A DNA stretch of 64,000 bases, from the NCBI RefSeq assembly GCF_006376675.1, contig NZ_VEWK01000001.1, forward strand, positions 434,001 to 498,000, given 5' to 3'. The position numbers were made by a program, and so were the translations under genes. The DNA comes from Brucella pecoris. GTDB taxonomy: Bacteria > Pseudomonadota > Alphaproteobacteria > Rhizobiales > Rhizobiaceae. Position 1 is the stretch's first letter, and every line of letters starts with the position of its first letter. The notes below the pieces were generated by a model. The model was given only the letters and a program-made list of their open reading frames with translations, was not told where the DNA came from and made no database searches. Shown in pieces: positions 29,361 to 38,163 of the stretch.

Positions 29361-29645
29361 ATGAACAGGCGAATCCATATCGACATGCAGGTGCGGTTAC
29401 CACGCGGACCCGTTTCCGATCGAACTGCAAATCGCATTCCTGAAAGCCAGCTCAGCGGCGATTCAACGGGGTCCGTCCCGGCTCAGATAAAACCTCGCTT
29501 CGGCGAGAGTGCGCTTGAGCCGCAACTGAAAACCTATGGCAGCCGCGAACTCTTCGACGGCTCCCGGGAAGTGGGCATAGAGCACGGCGGCTCGCTCTAT
29601 CGCCTCAAGATCACTCGCCAAGGCAAGCTCATCCTAAACAAGTAG
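29361..29645 (+). CDS. hemP: Hemin uptake protein HemP
   Basis: A small protein (94 aa) whose C-terminal 40 residues match HemP/HmuP: SRELFDGSREVGIEHGGSLYRLKITRQGKLILNK (shown here as the pattern SRELFxGSREVxIxHGG then YRLKITRQGKLIL). HemP-type proteins are activators or accessory factors for expression of heme receptors in alpha- and betaproteobacteria. The N-terminal half is variable and low in complexity. It is the first gene of the hemP-hmuS-bhuTUV cluster, with 11 bases to hmuS. Confidence 0.92.
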   Translation: MNRRIHIDMQVRLPRGPVSDRTANRIPESQLSGDSTGSVPAQIKPRFGESALEPQLKTYGSRELFDGSREVGIEHGGSLYRLKITRQGKLILNK

Positions 29646-29656
29646 GCAACCATCAG

Positions 29657-30733
29657 ATGACGACTCATTCCAAGCCCTCCCCAGAGCAGATTCTCAAGGC
29701 ACGGGCTGATAATCCGAAAATGCGTGAACGCGATTTTGCGCAGAGCCTCGGTATATCAGAAGCCGATTTTGTAGCAGCACATTGTGGACAAGATGCAACG
29801 GCGCCGATTTCGGCACGGCGTATTCGAGCCGATGTCGAAACGCTGTTGAACCGCATTGGGGCCGTCGGCGAAATCATGACGCTGACGCGCAATGAGAGTG
29901 TCGTCCATGAGAAGATCGGGCCTTTTGAAAAGACGATCTGGGGGCCTCATGCTTCGCTGGCGCTCGGCAAGGAAATCGACCTCCGTATTTTCCCGAAGCA
30001 TTGGGTTCACGGTTTTGCGGTCTCCAAGCAGGATGGCGAAGCAACGCGCCGCAGCCTGCAGTTCTTCGACGCCACGGGCGAGGCAGTCTTCAAGATTCAT
30101 CTGCGTCCGGCTTCGAACATTGAAGCCTACGAGGCGCTCGTCAGCGATTTGCTGCTGGACGATCAGTCCCCAGTCATTGAAATCAGCGCTCTCGCGCCAA
30201 AGGGACCGAAGGCTGACGTATCGCTTCTCGATATCGACGCATTCCGCGAACGTTGGGGTTCTCTTACCGATGTGCACCAGTTCGTTGGCTTGTTGAAGGA
30301 TTTCGGCGTGGATCGCCATCAGGCTGTGCATCTTGCCGGTCATGACTTCGCTTGGCGTGTTGATACGTCGTCGGTCGAGGCCATGATGAACCATGCGGTG
30401 CAGGAAAAGCTGCCGATCATGTGCTTTGTCGGCAGCCGTGGCTGCATCCAGATTCATACGGGTCCGATCCTCGAGATCAAGATGATGGGCCCGTGGCTTA
30501 ACGTACTGGACCCGACGTTCCATATGCATCTGCGTGTCGATCACATCGCCGATGTCTGGGTCGTGCGCAAGCCGACGAAGGACGGTCATGTGACCTCGCT
30601 GGAAGCCTATGATGCCAGTGGTGAACTGATCGTTCAGTTCTTCGGCGAGCGTCACGAAGGCGAAGCAGAGCTGGCCGACTGGCGTATGATTGCGGAAAAT
30701 CTTCCGCGTCTGCCGCAGTCGTCTGCTGCATAA
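29657..30733 (+). CDS. hmuS: Hemin-degrading factor / heme chaperone HmuS
   Basis: A cytoplasmic heme-binding protein of 358 aa with two ChuX/HmuS-like repeats (about residues 40-170 and 200-345). Examples of repeat signatures are GPHASLALGKEIDLRIFPKHW and KMMGPWLNVLDPTFHMHLR. Family members bind heme after import and hand it to degrading enzymes or degrade it themselves. It lies between hemP and bhuT, 10 bases before the latter. With BhuQ nearby there are two potential heme-handling enzymes in one locus. Confidence 0.93.
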   Translation: MTTHSKPSPEQILKARADNPKMRERDFAQSLGISEADFVAAHCGQDATAPISARRIRADVETLLNRIGAVGEIMTLTRNESVVHEKIGPFEKTIWGPHASLALGKEIDLRIFPKHWVHGFAVSKQDGEATRRSLQFFDATGEAVFKIHLRPASNIEAYEALVSDLLLDDQSPVIEISALAPKGPKADVSLLDIDAFRERWGSLTDVHQFVGLLKDFGVDRHQAVHLAGHDFAWRVDTSSVEAMMNHAVQEKLPIMCFVGSRGCIQIHTGPILEIKMMGPWLNVLDPTFHMHLRVDHIADVWVVRKPTKDGHVTSLEAYDASGELIVQFFGERHEGEAELADWRMIAENLPRLPQSSAA

Positions 30734-30743
30734 GGTGAAGGCA

Positions 30744-31637
30744 ATGTCGTTCATTTCCTCGCACTTCAGGCGTGGAGCTGCCCTGGCTGCCATCGCATTG
30801 TCGCTGGCGGTTACCGGTGTAGCGCGCGCCGAGACTGTCGACCATTTTAGCGATACGTCGCGCATTGTTTCCGTCGGCGGCTCGCTGACGGAAATCGTCT
30901 ATGCTCTTGGTGGAGATAATATGCTTGCCGCGCGTGACCAGACGAGTGCATATCCTGAAGGGGTGAAGAAGCTGCCCGATATTGGGTATATGCGCCAGCT
31001 TGCACCCGAAGGCGTGCTCTCTGTCAATCCGACCGGCATTCTGCTCCTTGAAGGCAGTGGTCCGCAGGACACGCTGGATGTTTTGAAAAAAGCATCTGTG
31101 CCGATGATCGTCGTGCCGGAGACTTATACCGGCGAAAGCGTTATCAAGAAAATCGAGATCGTGGGCGAAGCTCTCGGTCTGGAAGACAAGGCCAAGACGC
31201 TTGCTGCCGAAGTCTCGCGCGATATCGAAGCGGCAGAGAAGGCTGCGGCAGGCCACAGCCCACGCAAGCGTGTGCTTTTCGTGCTGTCGGCTCCTGGCGG
31301 GCGCATGATGGCATCGGGCACAGGCACGGCAGCCAACGGAATGATTGAACTTGCCGGTGGCGAGAACGTCATCACCGAATATCACGGATATAAGCAACTG
31401 ACGGACGAGGCTGTCGAGAAAGCTGCGCCCGACATGGTCCTGATGATGGATACGGGTGCGGACGGGATGACGCCGGAATCGCTGCTCAAAAACCCCATCA
31501 TTGCCGCAACACCGGCAGGGCGAAACAAGAATATCGTTTCAATGGACGCGACCTATCTTTTGGGATTTGGGCCACGGACCGGCGCTGCCATTCGTGATCT
31601 GTCAGCAAAACTCTATGGCGCTCCCGCAGCGCAATAA
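30744..31637 (+). CDS. bhuT: Periplasmic heme-binding protein of the BhuTUV importer
   Basis: A class III (cluster A-8) substrate-binding protein of 297 aa. It has a signal peptide to GVARA|ETV, the N-terminal RIVSVGGSLTEIVYALG and VEKAAPDMVLMM motifs typical of heme/siderophore receptors, and a long connecting helix (residues ~145-170). The start at 30744 has AAGGTGAAGG before it. It begins the ABC importer genes and would deliver heme to BhuU. Confidence 0.93.
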   Translation: MSFISSHFRRGAALAAIALSLAVTGVARAETVDHFSDTSRIVSVGGSLTEIVYALGGDNMLAARDQTSAYPEGVKKLPDIGYMRQLAPEGVLSVNPTGILLLEGSGPQDTLDVLKKASVPMIVVPETYTGESVIKKIEIVGEALGLEDKAKTLAAEVSRDIEAAEKAAAGHSPRKRVLFVLSAPGGRMMASGTGTAANGMIELAGGENVITEYHGYKQLTDEAVEKAAPDMVLMMDTGADGMTPESLLKNPIIAATPAGRNKNIVSMDATYLLGFGPRTGAAIRDLSAKLYGAPAAQ

Positions 31638-31695
31638 CATGATTGGGTTTGCGAGTTTGAAGAACCTGCAGGCCTGATTGCGAGGATTATTCGAA

Positions 31696-32835
31696 ATGAC
31701 CAGCCAAGGTCGCGTAGCGCGCGAACAGCGCTTTGCAGCGCGTCATTCTCAAAAAGAAGTAGCCATCCCAGATGGTGACGTCACGGGAGACCGCGCGGCC
31801 CGTGCGCGTCTGACCATCATAATACTTATGCTCACTTTATGCATCGCCGCTCTGTTCAGCCTGACGGCTGGTGCTTCGGATGCGTCCGTGCTTTCGGTTC
31901 TGCGCGCTCTGACCTCCTCCGGCGCAGCCGAAGGTGCGGATGCATTTCGCCGTGATCACCTGATTATCATGGAGATCCGCCTGCCGCGTATCGTTATGGG
32001 CATTTTAATAGGAGCGGGACTTGCGGTTTCCGGTGCGGTGATGCAGGGCCTTTTCCGCAATCCGTTGGCCGATCCGGGTCTCGTTGGTGTATCCGCTGGT
32101 GCTGGGCTTGGTGCCGTGTCGATGATTGTTCTAGGCGGTAGCGTCCTTGCTCCTGTCATAGCGATCCTCGGCGTTTATGCTTTACCGCTCGCCGCATTTC
32201 TCGGCGGGCTTGCCAGTACCCTGCTGCTCTATCGTGTCGCGACGCGCCGAGGGCGCACCTCAGTTGCAACCATGCTGCTTGCAGGCATAGCGCTTGGCGC
32301 TTTGGCAGGTGCAGCGACCGGTGGACTCATCTATCTGGCCGATGATCGACAGTTGCGTGATCTGACGTTCTGGGGGCTCGGTTCGCTCGCGGGTTCCACC
32401 TGGGCCAAGATTGGCGCTGCGGGACCGATCATTGCCATCATTCTGGTTGTTTCGCCGTTGCTTGCGCGTGGCCTCAATGCGTTGGCGCTGGGGGAAGCTG
32501 CCGCCGGTCATCTCGGCATTCAGGTGCAGCGCATCAAGAACATAGCGATTGTGACCGTGGCTGCCGCTACTGGTGCGACGGTCGCCGTTGCAGGTGGGAT
32601 TGGTTTTGTCGGTATTGTGGTGCCGCATATGCTGCGCCTCAGCATCGGTCCGGACCATCGCTATCTCCTGCCGGCATCAGCCTTGCTTGGTGCGACGCTT
32701 CTGCTTCTGGCGGATGCCGTCAGCCGCACGATTGTGGCCCCGGCAGAATTGCCGATCGGCATTATCACCGCGCTTTTTGGAGCGCCATTCTTCCTCTGGA
32801 TATTGCTGCGCCAGCGCGGCCTTCTCGATCTGTGA
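31696..32835 (+). CDS. bhuU: Heme ABC transporter permease (FecCD family)
   Basis: An inner-membrane permease of 379 aa with about ten transmembrane helices. FecCD/BtuC family signatures are RLPRIVMGILIGAGLAVSGAVMQGLFRNPLADPG (quoted as its parts RLPRIVMGILIGAG and QGLFRNPLADPG), GGIGFVGIVVPHMLR and the C-terminal GAPFFLWILLRQR. It has an unusually polar N-terminal extension of about 40 residues before the first helix. The ATG at 31696 follows a GAGGA site at 31682-31686. Confidence 0.92.
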   Translation: MTSQGRVAREQRFAARHSQKEVAIPDGDVTGDRAARARLTIIILMLTLCIAALFSLTAGASDASVLSVLRALTSSGAAEGADAFRRDHLIIMEIRLPRIVMGILIGAGLAVSGAVMQGLFRNPLADPGLVGVSAGAGLGAVSMIVLGGSVLAPVIAILGVYALPLAAFLGGLASTLLLYRVATRRGRTSVATMLLAGIALGALAGAATGGLIYLADDRQLRDLTFWGLGSLAGSTWAKIGAAGPIIAIILVVSPLLARGLNALALGEAAAGHLGIQVQRIKNIAIVTVAAATGATVAVAGGIGFVGIVVPHMLRLSIGPDHRYLLPASALLGATLLLLADAVSRTIVAPAELPIGIITALFGAPFFLWILLRQRGLLDL

Positions 32836-32842
32836 GGCTATC

Positions 32843-33646
32843 ATGATTGAAACGAAGGCATTGAGCGTAAGCCTGTCAGGAAAGACCATCATCAGCGACA
32901 TCGCCTTTTTGGCGAGGCAGGGGGAAGTGACTGCAATCGTGGGGCCGAACGGTTCAGGCAAGACCACACTGTTGCGCGCACTTTCCGGTGACACCGCATA
33001 TACAGGGACGGCCTATCTAGACGGCCGCTCTTTCGCTGAAATCAAGCCGTGGCAGATGGCGGCGCGCCGGGCAGTACTTCCACAGGCTAGCGCCTTGTCA
33101 TTTCCTTTCACGGTTCGCGAGATCGTGAAGATCGGGCTTACCGGTGGTTATAGTGGCGTTTCTCGCGAAGAAGAGAAACGATTACCGGACGCCGCCTTGC
33201 AGAAGGTAGATCTCGCAGGCTTTGGCGGACGACTTTATCAGGAACTTTCCGGCGGAGAGCAGCAGCGCGTACAGCTCGCCCGTGTTCTTTGCCAGGTCTG
33301 GAAACCGGTCGTGGATGGGAAGGCGCGTTATCTGTTTCTGGACGAACCGATTTCAAGCCTCGATATCCGCCACCAGATCGTGGTGATGGAGATTGCGAAA
33401 GATTTCGCGGCAGCAGGCGGCGGGGTGATCGCCATCCTGCATGATCTCAATTTGACTGCTATGTTTGCCGACCGTATTGCGGTTATGAACAGGGGCAAGC
33501 TGGATGTGATGGGAACGCCGCGCGAAGCCCTGACCGACGAGCGGCTCGAACGTGTCTATGAATGCACGTTGAGGGTAGGCGTTCCGCCTGAAAAGGGTGT
33601 GCCTTTCGTATTGCCTCAGTCTGCCTATCGCGCAGCCGCTGAATAA
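32843..33646 (+). CDS. bhuV: Heme ABC transporter ATPase
   Basis: The ATPase of the heme importer (267 aa). Walker A is GPNGSGKTT, signature LSGGEQQRVQLARVL, Walker B YLFLDEPISSLD, and the switch histidine is in ILHDLN. It starts 7 bases after bhuU. The same frame stays open upstream inside bhuU, but the conserved protein starts MIETKALSV at 32843. It is the last gene of the cluster, followed by a bidirectional terminator. Confidence 0.94.
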   Translation: MIETKALSVSLSGKTIISDIAFLARQGEVTAIVGPNGSGKTTLLRALSGDTAYTGTAYLDGRSFAEIKPWQMAARRAVLPQASALSFPFTVREIVKIGLTGGYSGVSREEEKRLPDAALQKVDLAGFGGRLYQELSGGEQQRVQLARVLCQVWKPVVDGKARYLFLDEPISSLDIRHQIVVMEIAKDFAAAGGGVIAILHDLNLTAMFADRIAVMNRGKLDVMGTPREALTDERLERVYECTLRVGVPPEKGVPFVLPQSAYRAAAE

Positions 33647-33677
33647 GAAAAGGTCCGGCAGCAAGCCGGACCTTTTC
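33647..33677. terminator. Bidirectional terminator between bhuV and rirA
   Basis: A 13-bp perfect stem GAAAAGGTCCGGC / GCCGGACCTTTTC with loop AGCAA. The T and A runs are part of the stem on both sides, so it can end transcripts from either convergent gene. Confidence 0.9.
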
Positions 33678-33699
33678 GTTTCAAATTCGCGCTGAAATA

Positions 33700-34161
33700 T
33701 CAGCTCGCAACGCGTTCTTCTTCCATTTCATCGAGACCAAGCAGGTGGCGCACATTCGGGCGCGCCTTGACGAGGTCCGCAATGCTGTACTTCATCAGCA
33801 CGCCAAAGAAGGCGTTAAGTGCTTCGCGGAGCGCGGAATTGAGCGCGCAGCTATCGACGAGCGGGCATTCGGAGGCGTCATTTTCAAAGCACTCCGCCAT
33901 GGCGAAATTTTCTTCGGTCACGCGCACGACATCGAATAGTGAAATGTCCTGAGCTGCGCGGCCAAGGCGCACGCCGCCATTGCGACCGCGTACCGTTTCC
34001 ACCAGTTTGTGTTCAACGAGTGGTTGAAGAATCTTGAATAAAAACAGTTCAGAAACGCCGTAAGCTCGTGCAATCTCAGGGATACGGCTGAGCTTGCCAT
34101 CGTTGGCAGCGCAATACATGAGCATACGAACGGCATAATTCGTCTGGCGGGTAAGACGCAT
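33700..34161 (-). CDS. rirA: Iron-responsive Rrf2-family regulator RirA
   Basis: A 153-aa Fe-S transcription regulator that represses iron uptake genes in rhizobia and Brucella when iron is plentiful. The conserved N-terminus MRLTRQTNYAVRMLMYCAAN starts at 34161. The winged helix is followed by cysteines C91, C99 and C105 (in AECFENDASECPLVDSC), the Rrf2 cluster ligands. The frame stays open 64 codons further upstream, but that stretch is not family-like. An Irr-type box lies 225 bases upstream. It sits beside its likely target operon. Confidence 0.95.
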   Translation of the reverse strand: MRLTRQTNYAVRMLMYCAANDGKLSRIPEIARAYGVSELFLFKILQPLVEHKLVETVRGRNGGVRLGRAAQDISLFDVVRVTEENFAMAECFENDASECPLVDSCALNSALREALNAFFGVLMKYSIADLVKARPNVRHLLGLDEMEEERVAS

Positions 34162-34502
34162 CACTGTTCCTTTCAATACGTCTCGGAGCGACTGCATACC
34201 TCGATATCGAGGAGGACGCCGCTCCAATCCTTGAGTTCGCAATTCCAAACCGAAAACAGTGTATTCCCTGTTTCGGCCTGCTTCGGAATTGCTCCAAAAT
34301 TCTGGTCTTGTCGCATTTACGATCCGGAAAGGTTCAAGGCCCGGTCGGATCATGCGCTACAGCGGATTACTGTTTCTTGATCCACTTTAGAATCATTCTT
34401 AAAATATATGAAGTCTTTTCTCACCTTTAAAGGGGAAAAGTTGTTACCGGTATCAATTAACTGCGAGTTCCTCCCAGACCCGCAATAAAAGCCCGGTTGG
34501 GT
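34162..34502. other. 341-base region upstream of rirA with an Irr-type box
   Basis: The gap is flanked by rirA (starting leftward) and the 3' end of the YbaK-like gene. It contains one ICE motif (separate entry). The open frame extending rirA upstream looks like leader sequence. I see no other feature. Confidence 0.5.
34386..34404. promoter_or_regulatory. Irr-type iron control element upstream of rirA
   Basis: TTTAGAATCATTCTTAAAA has a perfect left half TTTAGAA and a near-perfect right half of the ICE consensus, with the GAATCATTC core also present in box 2 before bfd. It suggests that Irr controls rirA, as is known in several Rhizobiales. Confidence 0.65.
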
Positions 34503-34961
34503 CTACTGGCAGACGTCTATCCACTCGGCACTGACCAGTTCAGCCATTTTGTACGGAGCAATGCGCACGGCACTGTTGGTGGCCCCGGCAGCAGGTACGA
34601 CTTCCTCGAAATTCTTCAGCGATATATCGCAATAGACGGGCAGGGCGCTCGGCAGACCGAACGGGCAAACGCCTCCTACCGGATGACTGGTTTCCGCAAG
34701 AACGGTCTCGGCATCCAGCATGCGCGGCTTGGTTCCAAACTGATCCTTGAACTTGCGATTATCGATACGGGCGTCTCCACGGGTAACGATGAGAATGGTC
34801 CTATCCTTCGCAGAGAAGGAAAGTGTTTTGGCAATCTGTCCCGGCTCCACGCCATGCGCTTCGGCGGCTAAAACAACAGTAGCAGTACTGGTCGGCAGCT
34901 CAATTACCTCGATTTCGGGCGCTTTGGCTGCAAAAAAGGCTTTAACGGAATCCAGACTCAT
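34503..34961 (-). CDS. YbaK/EbsC-family aminoacyl-tRNA deacylase
   Basis: A 152-aa single-domain protein of the YbaK/ProX family, which hydrolyses mischarged tRNAs (for example Cys- or Ala-tRNAPro). Signatures are the IAKTLSFSAK stretch with the catalytic-type lysine, DARIDNRKFKDQFG, and HPVGGVCPFGLP. The start MSLDSVKAFF at 34961 fits the family. The 29 codons upstream in frame do not. Which tRNA is edited cannot be told from the sequence. Confidence 0.88.
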   Translation of the reverse strand: MSLDSVKAFFAAKAPEIEVIELPTSTATVVLAAEAHGVEPGQIAKTLSFSAKDRTILIVTRGDARIDNRKFKDQFGTKPRMLDAETVLAETSHPVGGVCPFGLPSALPVYCDISLKNFEEVVPAAGATNSAVRIAPYKMAELVSAEWIDVCQ

Positions 34962-35189
34962 AGCGTCCCTTTTTCTTATTTTGATTATTAAACTCAAGTT
35001 TAAGCCGCAACGGACCAAAGGACAAGCCTGGTCGTTTCCTTGCGGCATTTTGGCATTGATTTTCCATCAGATAGAAATCTCGATCTGCAATAATCTCTCA
35101 GGAGGAGTGGATGGAAGGGAAGCGAGGCGGCCTTGGCTCATAACACGGCAGCCGGTGCCCCGTGTTATGAGCAGGCTTTGAGGTTGATG

Positions 35190-35444
35190 CTAGAGATCCA
35201 CAGGGCGACCCGAAGCTTCTTCTTCCAGGGTGACTGCCACGTCGGCATTGGCTGACAATCTCACCTTGTTGCCTTCGATGTCGGCAACAAAGCCGAGCTC
35301 GATATAATGATGATGATTGCTATGCATCCCGGAATTATCGGTCTTCTTCAGCTTGATGCGGTTATCTTCAATGTGGTCGACCGTGCCAACATGCACGCCA
35401 TCGGCTCCGATGACTTCCATATTTTCCCGGATTTTCTGCTGCAT
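35190..35444 (-). CDS. DUF2171 domain protein
   Basis: A small (84 aa) soluble protein of the DUF2171 family: MEVIGADGVHVGTVDHIEDNRIKLKK followed by a histidine-rich HSNHHHYIEL. The PRC-barrel-like pattern (a short beta-rich fold) is common in Rhizobiales stress-related proteins. The role is unknown. The ATG at 35444 follows GGAGGATTT in the minus strand, a good ribosome binding site. Confidence 0.8.
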   Translation of the reverse strand: MQQKIRENMEVIGADGVHVGTVDHIEDNRIKLKKTDNSGMHSNHHHYIELGFVADIEGNKVRLSANADVAVTLEEEASGRPVDL

Positions 35445-35768
35445 GGGAAATCCTCCGTGTTGAATGATGCCGGAATGGCAATCTGCGATTAAGGCCGCAA
35501 GAGGGAACTTAGAGCGCTTTCAGCAACTGCCCATGGCAGCCACATTGAAAGTTGCATTTTGGAGGCTTGATCGAGCTTTTGTGATCGGGTGCCTGATACT
35601 GGTTTCGATCCCCAATGTTCAGAATGCTGGCAAATGGGACAGTGCACGTTGACGCGACAAGAAAAGCTGCTAAGAAGTCACTCGCTGAGCGATTGGGCGC
35701 AAATCGGTAGCTTGCTGCGATTTGCTGCTTTTCCAAACTTTGGAAAAGTATAAATTAAACAATTGCCT
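35445..35768. other. 324-base intergenic region before the interrupted tRNA
   Basis: This region lies between the DUF2171 gene (leftward) and the tRNA-Ser gene (rightward). Short open frames here (for example 35464-35652) lack ribosome binding sites and family features. The AT-rich 35737-35765 just before the tRNA may be its promoter. I found no clear -35/-10 pair. Confidence 0.35.
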
Positions 35769-36282
35769 GGAGGGGTGGCCGAGCGGTTTAAGGCACCGGT
35801 CTTGAAAGTGCGCCGATGTGTCGGCGATTTGTGTGTAACTATAATGAGTTACCTGAGTGATCTCTACTCAGTAACGCACCTCGGTTAGGCCGATCCGAAA
35901 GGAGGAGCTGAACATAGCATCCGAGGAAAAGGCCCATGAGGAGAACGGGTAGTCTCCAATAGCTTGGGTCAGCAATGATGCATATGGGTAGGCCCTTACT
36001 GGTCGAACCTAAATCGTGTGTGGACTACCGCGACCAATAGGGGAAAGCCCGTGCCCCTATCCCGCCCTTCTCTCGGAAGGTTTTCAAGTTCGAGAGAGAG
36101 ATCAGGGCAGGCACAGCCTTCGAGAAGAAGGAAACGATGGAATAGGACCCTAAGTGCGTAGACACAGATCGCACGGAACTTCGGGAAAGCCTAAGGGAAG
36201 CGATTCCTATGGTTTCGGAGTCATCGTAGTATCCGCCAGCGTAAGCTGATGCGGCCGAGGTAATGCTCGGAGAAGGAGAAGG

Positions 36283-38163
36283 ATGACAGGTGATCGTTCT
36301 GTAGAAGCAGAGGTCGTACCGGATGGTACAAAAGGCCTACGCAGACTGCAGAAAGTTAGGAAGCTGAATGAGAACCCAACTTGGGTGAACCGCGACCTCT
36401 ACCGCCTAATGTACGAAGAAGATTTGTACATCTTGGCCTACGAGAACATCAAAAGTTCACCGGGGAACATGACAGCAGGAGCAGACGGCGAGACGATTGA
36501 CGGTTTCTCAATGAAACAGGTCCGTCGGATCATCGAAACGATGAAGGATCAAACCTTCACGTTTACACGAGCCAGAAGGACCTACATCCCGAAGGCAAAT
36601 GGGAAGCTCCGTCCACTAGGGATACCATCTCCAAAGGACAAAGTTGTCCAGGAGGTTCTCAGGTTAATCTTGACGTCAATATACGACAACGAGAAACCTA
36701 CCTTTTTGGAATACAGTCATGGCTTCCGAGCCCAGCGGGGAACTCATACTGCTCTCAAACAGGTGCGTTCATGGCACTCTGTGAACTGGTTTGTTGAGGG
36801 TGACATCAAAGGTTGCTTCGACAACATAGATCACGGAACCTTGATACAGGTGCTGAAGAAGAGGGTCGGAGACCAACGGTTTCTTGACCTAATTTGGAAA
36901 GCGTTGAAGGCAGGCTACCTAGAAGGAACCACGCAGGTAAATTCACTTGCAGGGACCCCACAAGGAAGCATAGTCAGCCCGATACTGGCGAACATCTACC
37001 TTCACGAATTTGATTTGTGGATGGACAGATTTATTGCTGACAACGAGAAGGGTGCAAAAAAGCGGATTAATCCTGCTTACACCGCCATCGTCAAGGCGAG
37101 ACTACGCCTCCTGAAGAAGGGAGCTTCGAAGACGAGTGAGGAAGTCCTAAGTCTGGATAAACAGATGAGACAGACCGCCTCTTTTATGCACAACGACCCA
37201 AACTTCGTCCGGATCAAATATATCCGCTATGCGGATGATTGGCTGGTAGCGATTGATGGGCCGAACGAACTGGCGAAGCGACTTAAAGGGGAGGCTACAG
37301 CTTTCTTCCGAGAGGAGCTGAAACTAGAGCTAAGTGCAGATAAAACTCATATTCGGCATGCCAGAGCTGAAAGTGCGAAGTTCCTCGGAACTTATATCAC
37401 GATTGGCTCAGGGGACGAAACTGGAGTCCACAGGCGTATACGGACCAAGTCCGGTCAAATGTTCACGCGTCGAATAAACGTAGCACATTTGACTTATATG
37501 AACGCGCCCAAGGACGAACTAGTTAAACGCCTCAATGAACGCGGGTTCTGTGACAGGAAAGGAACGCCACAGGCTAGGACTGCATGGATTGTCCAAGATG
37601 ACCATGTCATCGTGGAGCGCTACGGACAGATACTTACGGGTATTCTCAATTATTACTCGTTTGTTGACAATCCTCTGGCGCTTAAACATATCCAGCAGAT
37701 ACTCCACTTTTCTTGTGCTAAAACGCTATGCCGGAAACATCAGCTCTCGCTGATGAAACTCTTCCGAATGCGACGTCTAGAATTGGTCACTCCCAAGAGA
37801 TGGGACTCTGATGGAAAGCCTACGGCCTACATCTCCCTCCCGCTCAAAAGGAAATGGGCCAAGAACCGCGCAGCTTTCCTCATCAATACCGAGACGGTTG
37901 ACGTCATCGGGATGGGGATCGATAAGCGGACGCGAAGCAAGCTGGATCGGCCGTGCGCGATATGCGGGAACCCTGATGATGTAGAGATGCATCATCTCCG
38001 CCATGTTCGAAAAAGCAAAGCAGTTGGCTTCGCCGCAGTGATGTCAGCGATCAATAGGAAGCAAATTCCTGTTTGTTCTGACTGTCATTTGAAAATCCAT
38101 GCTGGTAAATATGATGGCATTAAGCTATCAGACTTTGCCTTGCCAAAACTGGCAAAAGCGTAA
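36283..38163 (+). CDS. ltrA: Group II intron-encoded protein (reverse transcriptase, maturase, HNH endonuclease)
   Basis: A multifunctional intron protein of 626 aa for splicing and retrohoming. RT motifs are in order: FRAQRGTHTALKQV (~148), FDNIDH (179-184), TPQGSIVSP (225-233), the catalytic YADD (316-319), then the thumb and the maturase domain X (around HFSCAKTLCRKHQLSLMKLF). The C-terminal HNH endonuclease keeps C558-xx-C561, H570/H571, C598-xx-C601 and H606. The ATG follows AGAAGGAGAAGG. Lower GC and different codon use from the neighbours indicate recent acquisition. The stop TAA is directly followed by the first base of an embedded tRNA. The sequence type looks mitochondrial-like. The symbol is generic. 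Confidence 0.96.
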   Translation: MTGDRSVEAEVVPDGTKGLRRLQKVRKLNENPTWVNRDLYRLMYEEDLYILAYENIKSSPGNMTAGADGETIDGFSMKQVRRIIETMKDQTFTFTRARRTYIPKANGKLRPLGIPSPKDKVVQEVLRLILTSIYDNEKPTFLEYSHGFRAQRGTHTALKQVRSWHSVNWFVEGDIKGCFDNIDHGTLIQVLKKRVGDQRFLDLIWKALKAGYLEGTTQVNSLAGTPQGSIVSPILANIYLHEFDLWMDRFIADNEKGAKKRINPAYTAIVKARLRLLKKGASKTSEEVLSLDKQMRQTASFMHNDPNFVRIKYIRYADDWLVAIDGPNELAKRLKGEATAFFREELKLELSADKTHIRHARAESAKFLGTYITIGSGDETGVHRRIRTKSGQMFTRRINVAHLTYMNAPKDELVKRLNERGFCDRKGTPQARTAWIVQDDHVIVERYGQILTGILNYYSFVDNPLALKHIQQILHFSCAKTLCRKHQLSLMKLFRMRRLELVTPKRWDSDGKPTAYISLPLKRKWAKNRAAFLINTETVDVIGMGIDKRTRSKLDRPCAICGNPDDVEMHHLRHVRKSKAVGFAAVMSAINRKQIPVCSDCHLKIHAGKYDGIKLSDFALPKLAKA

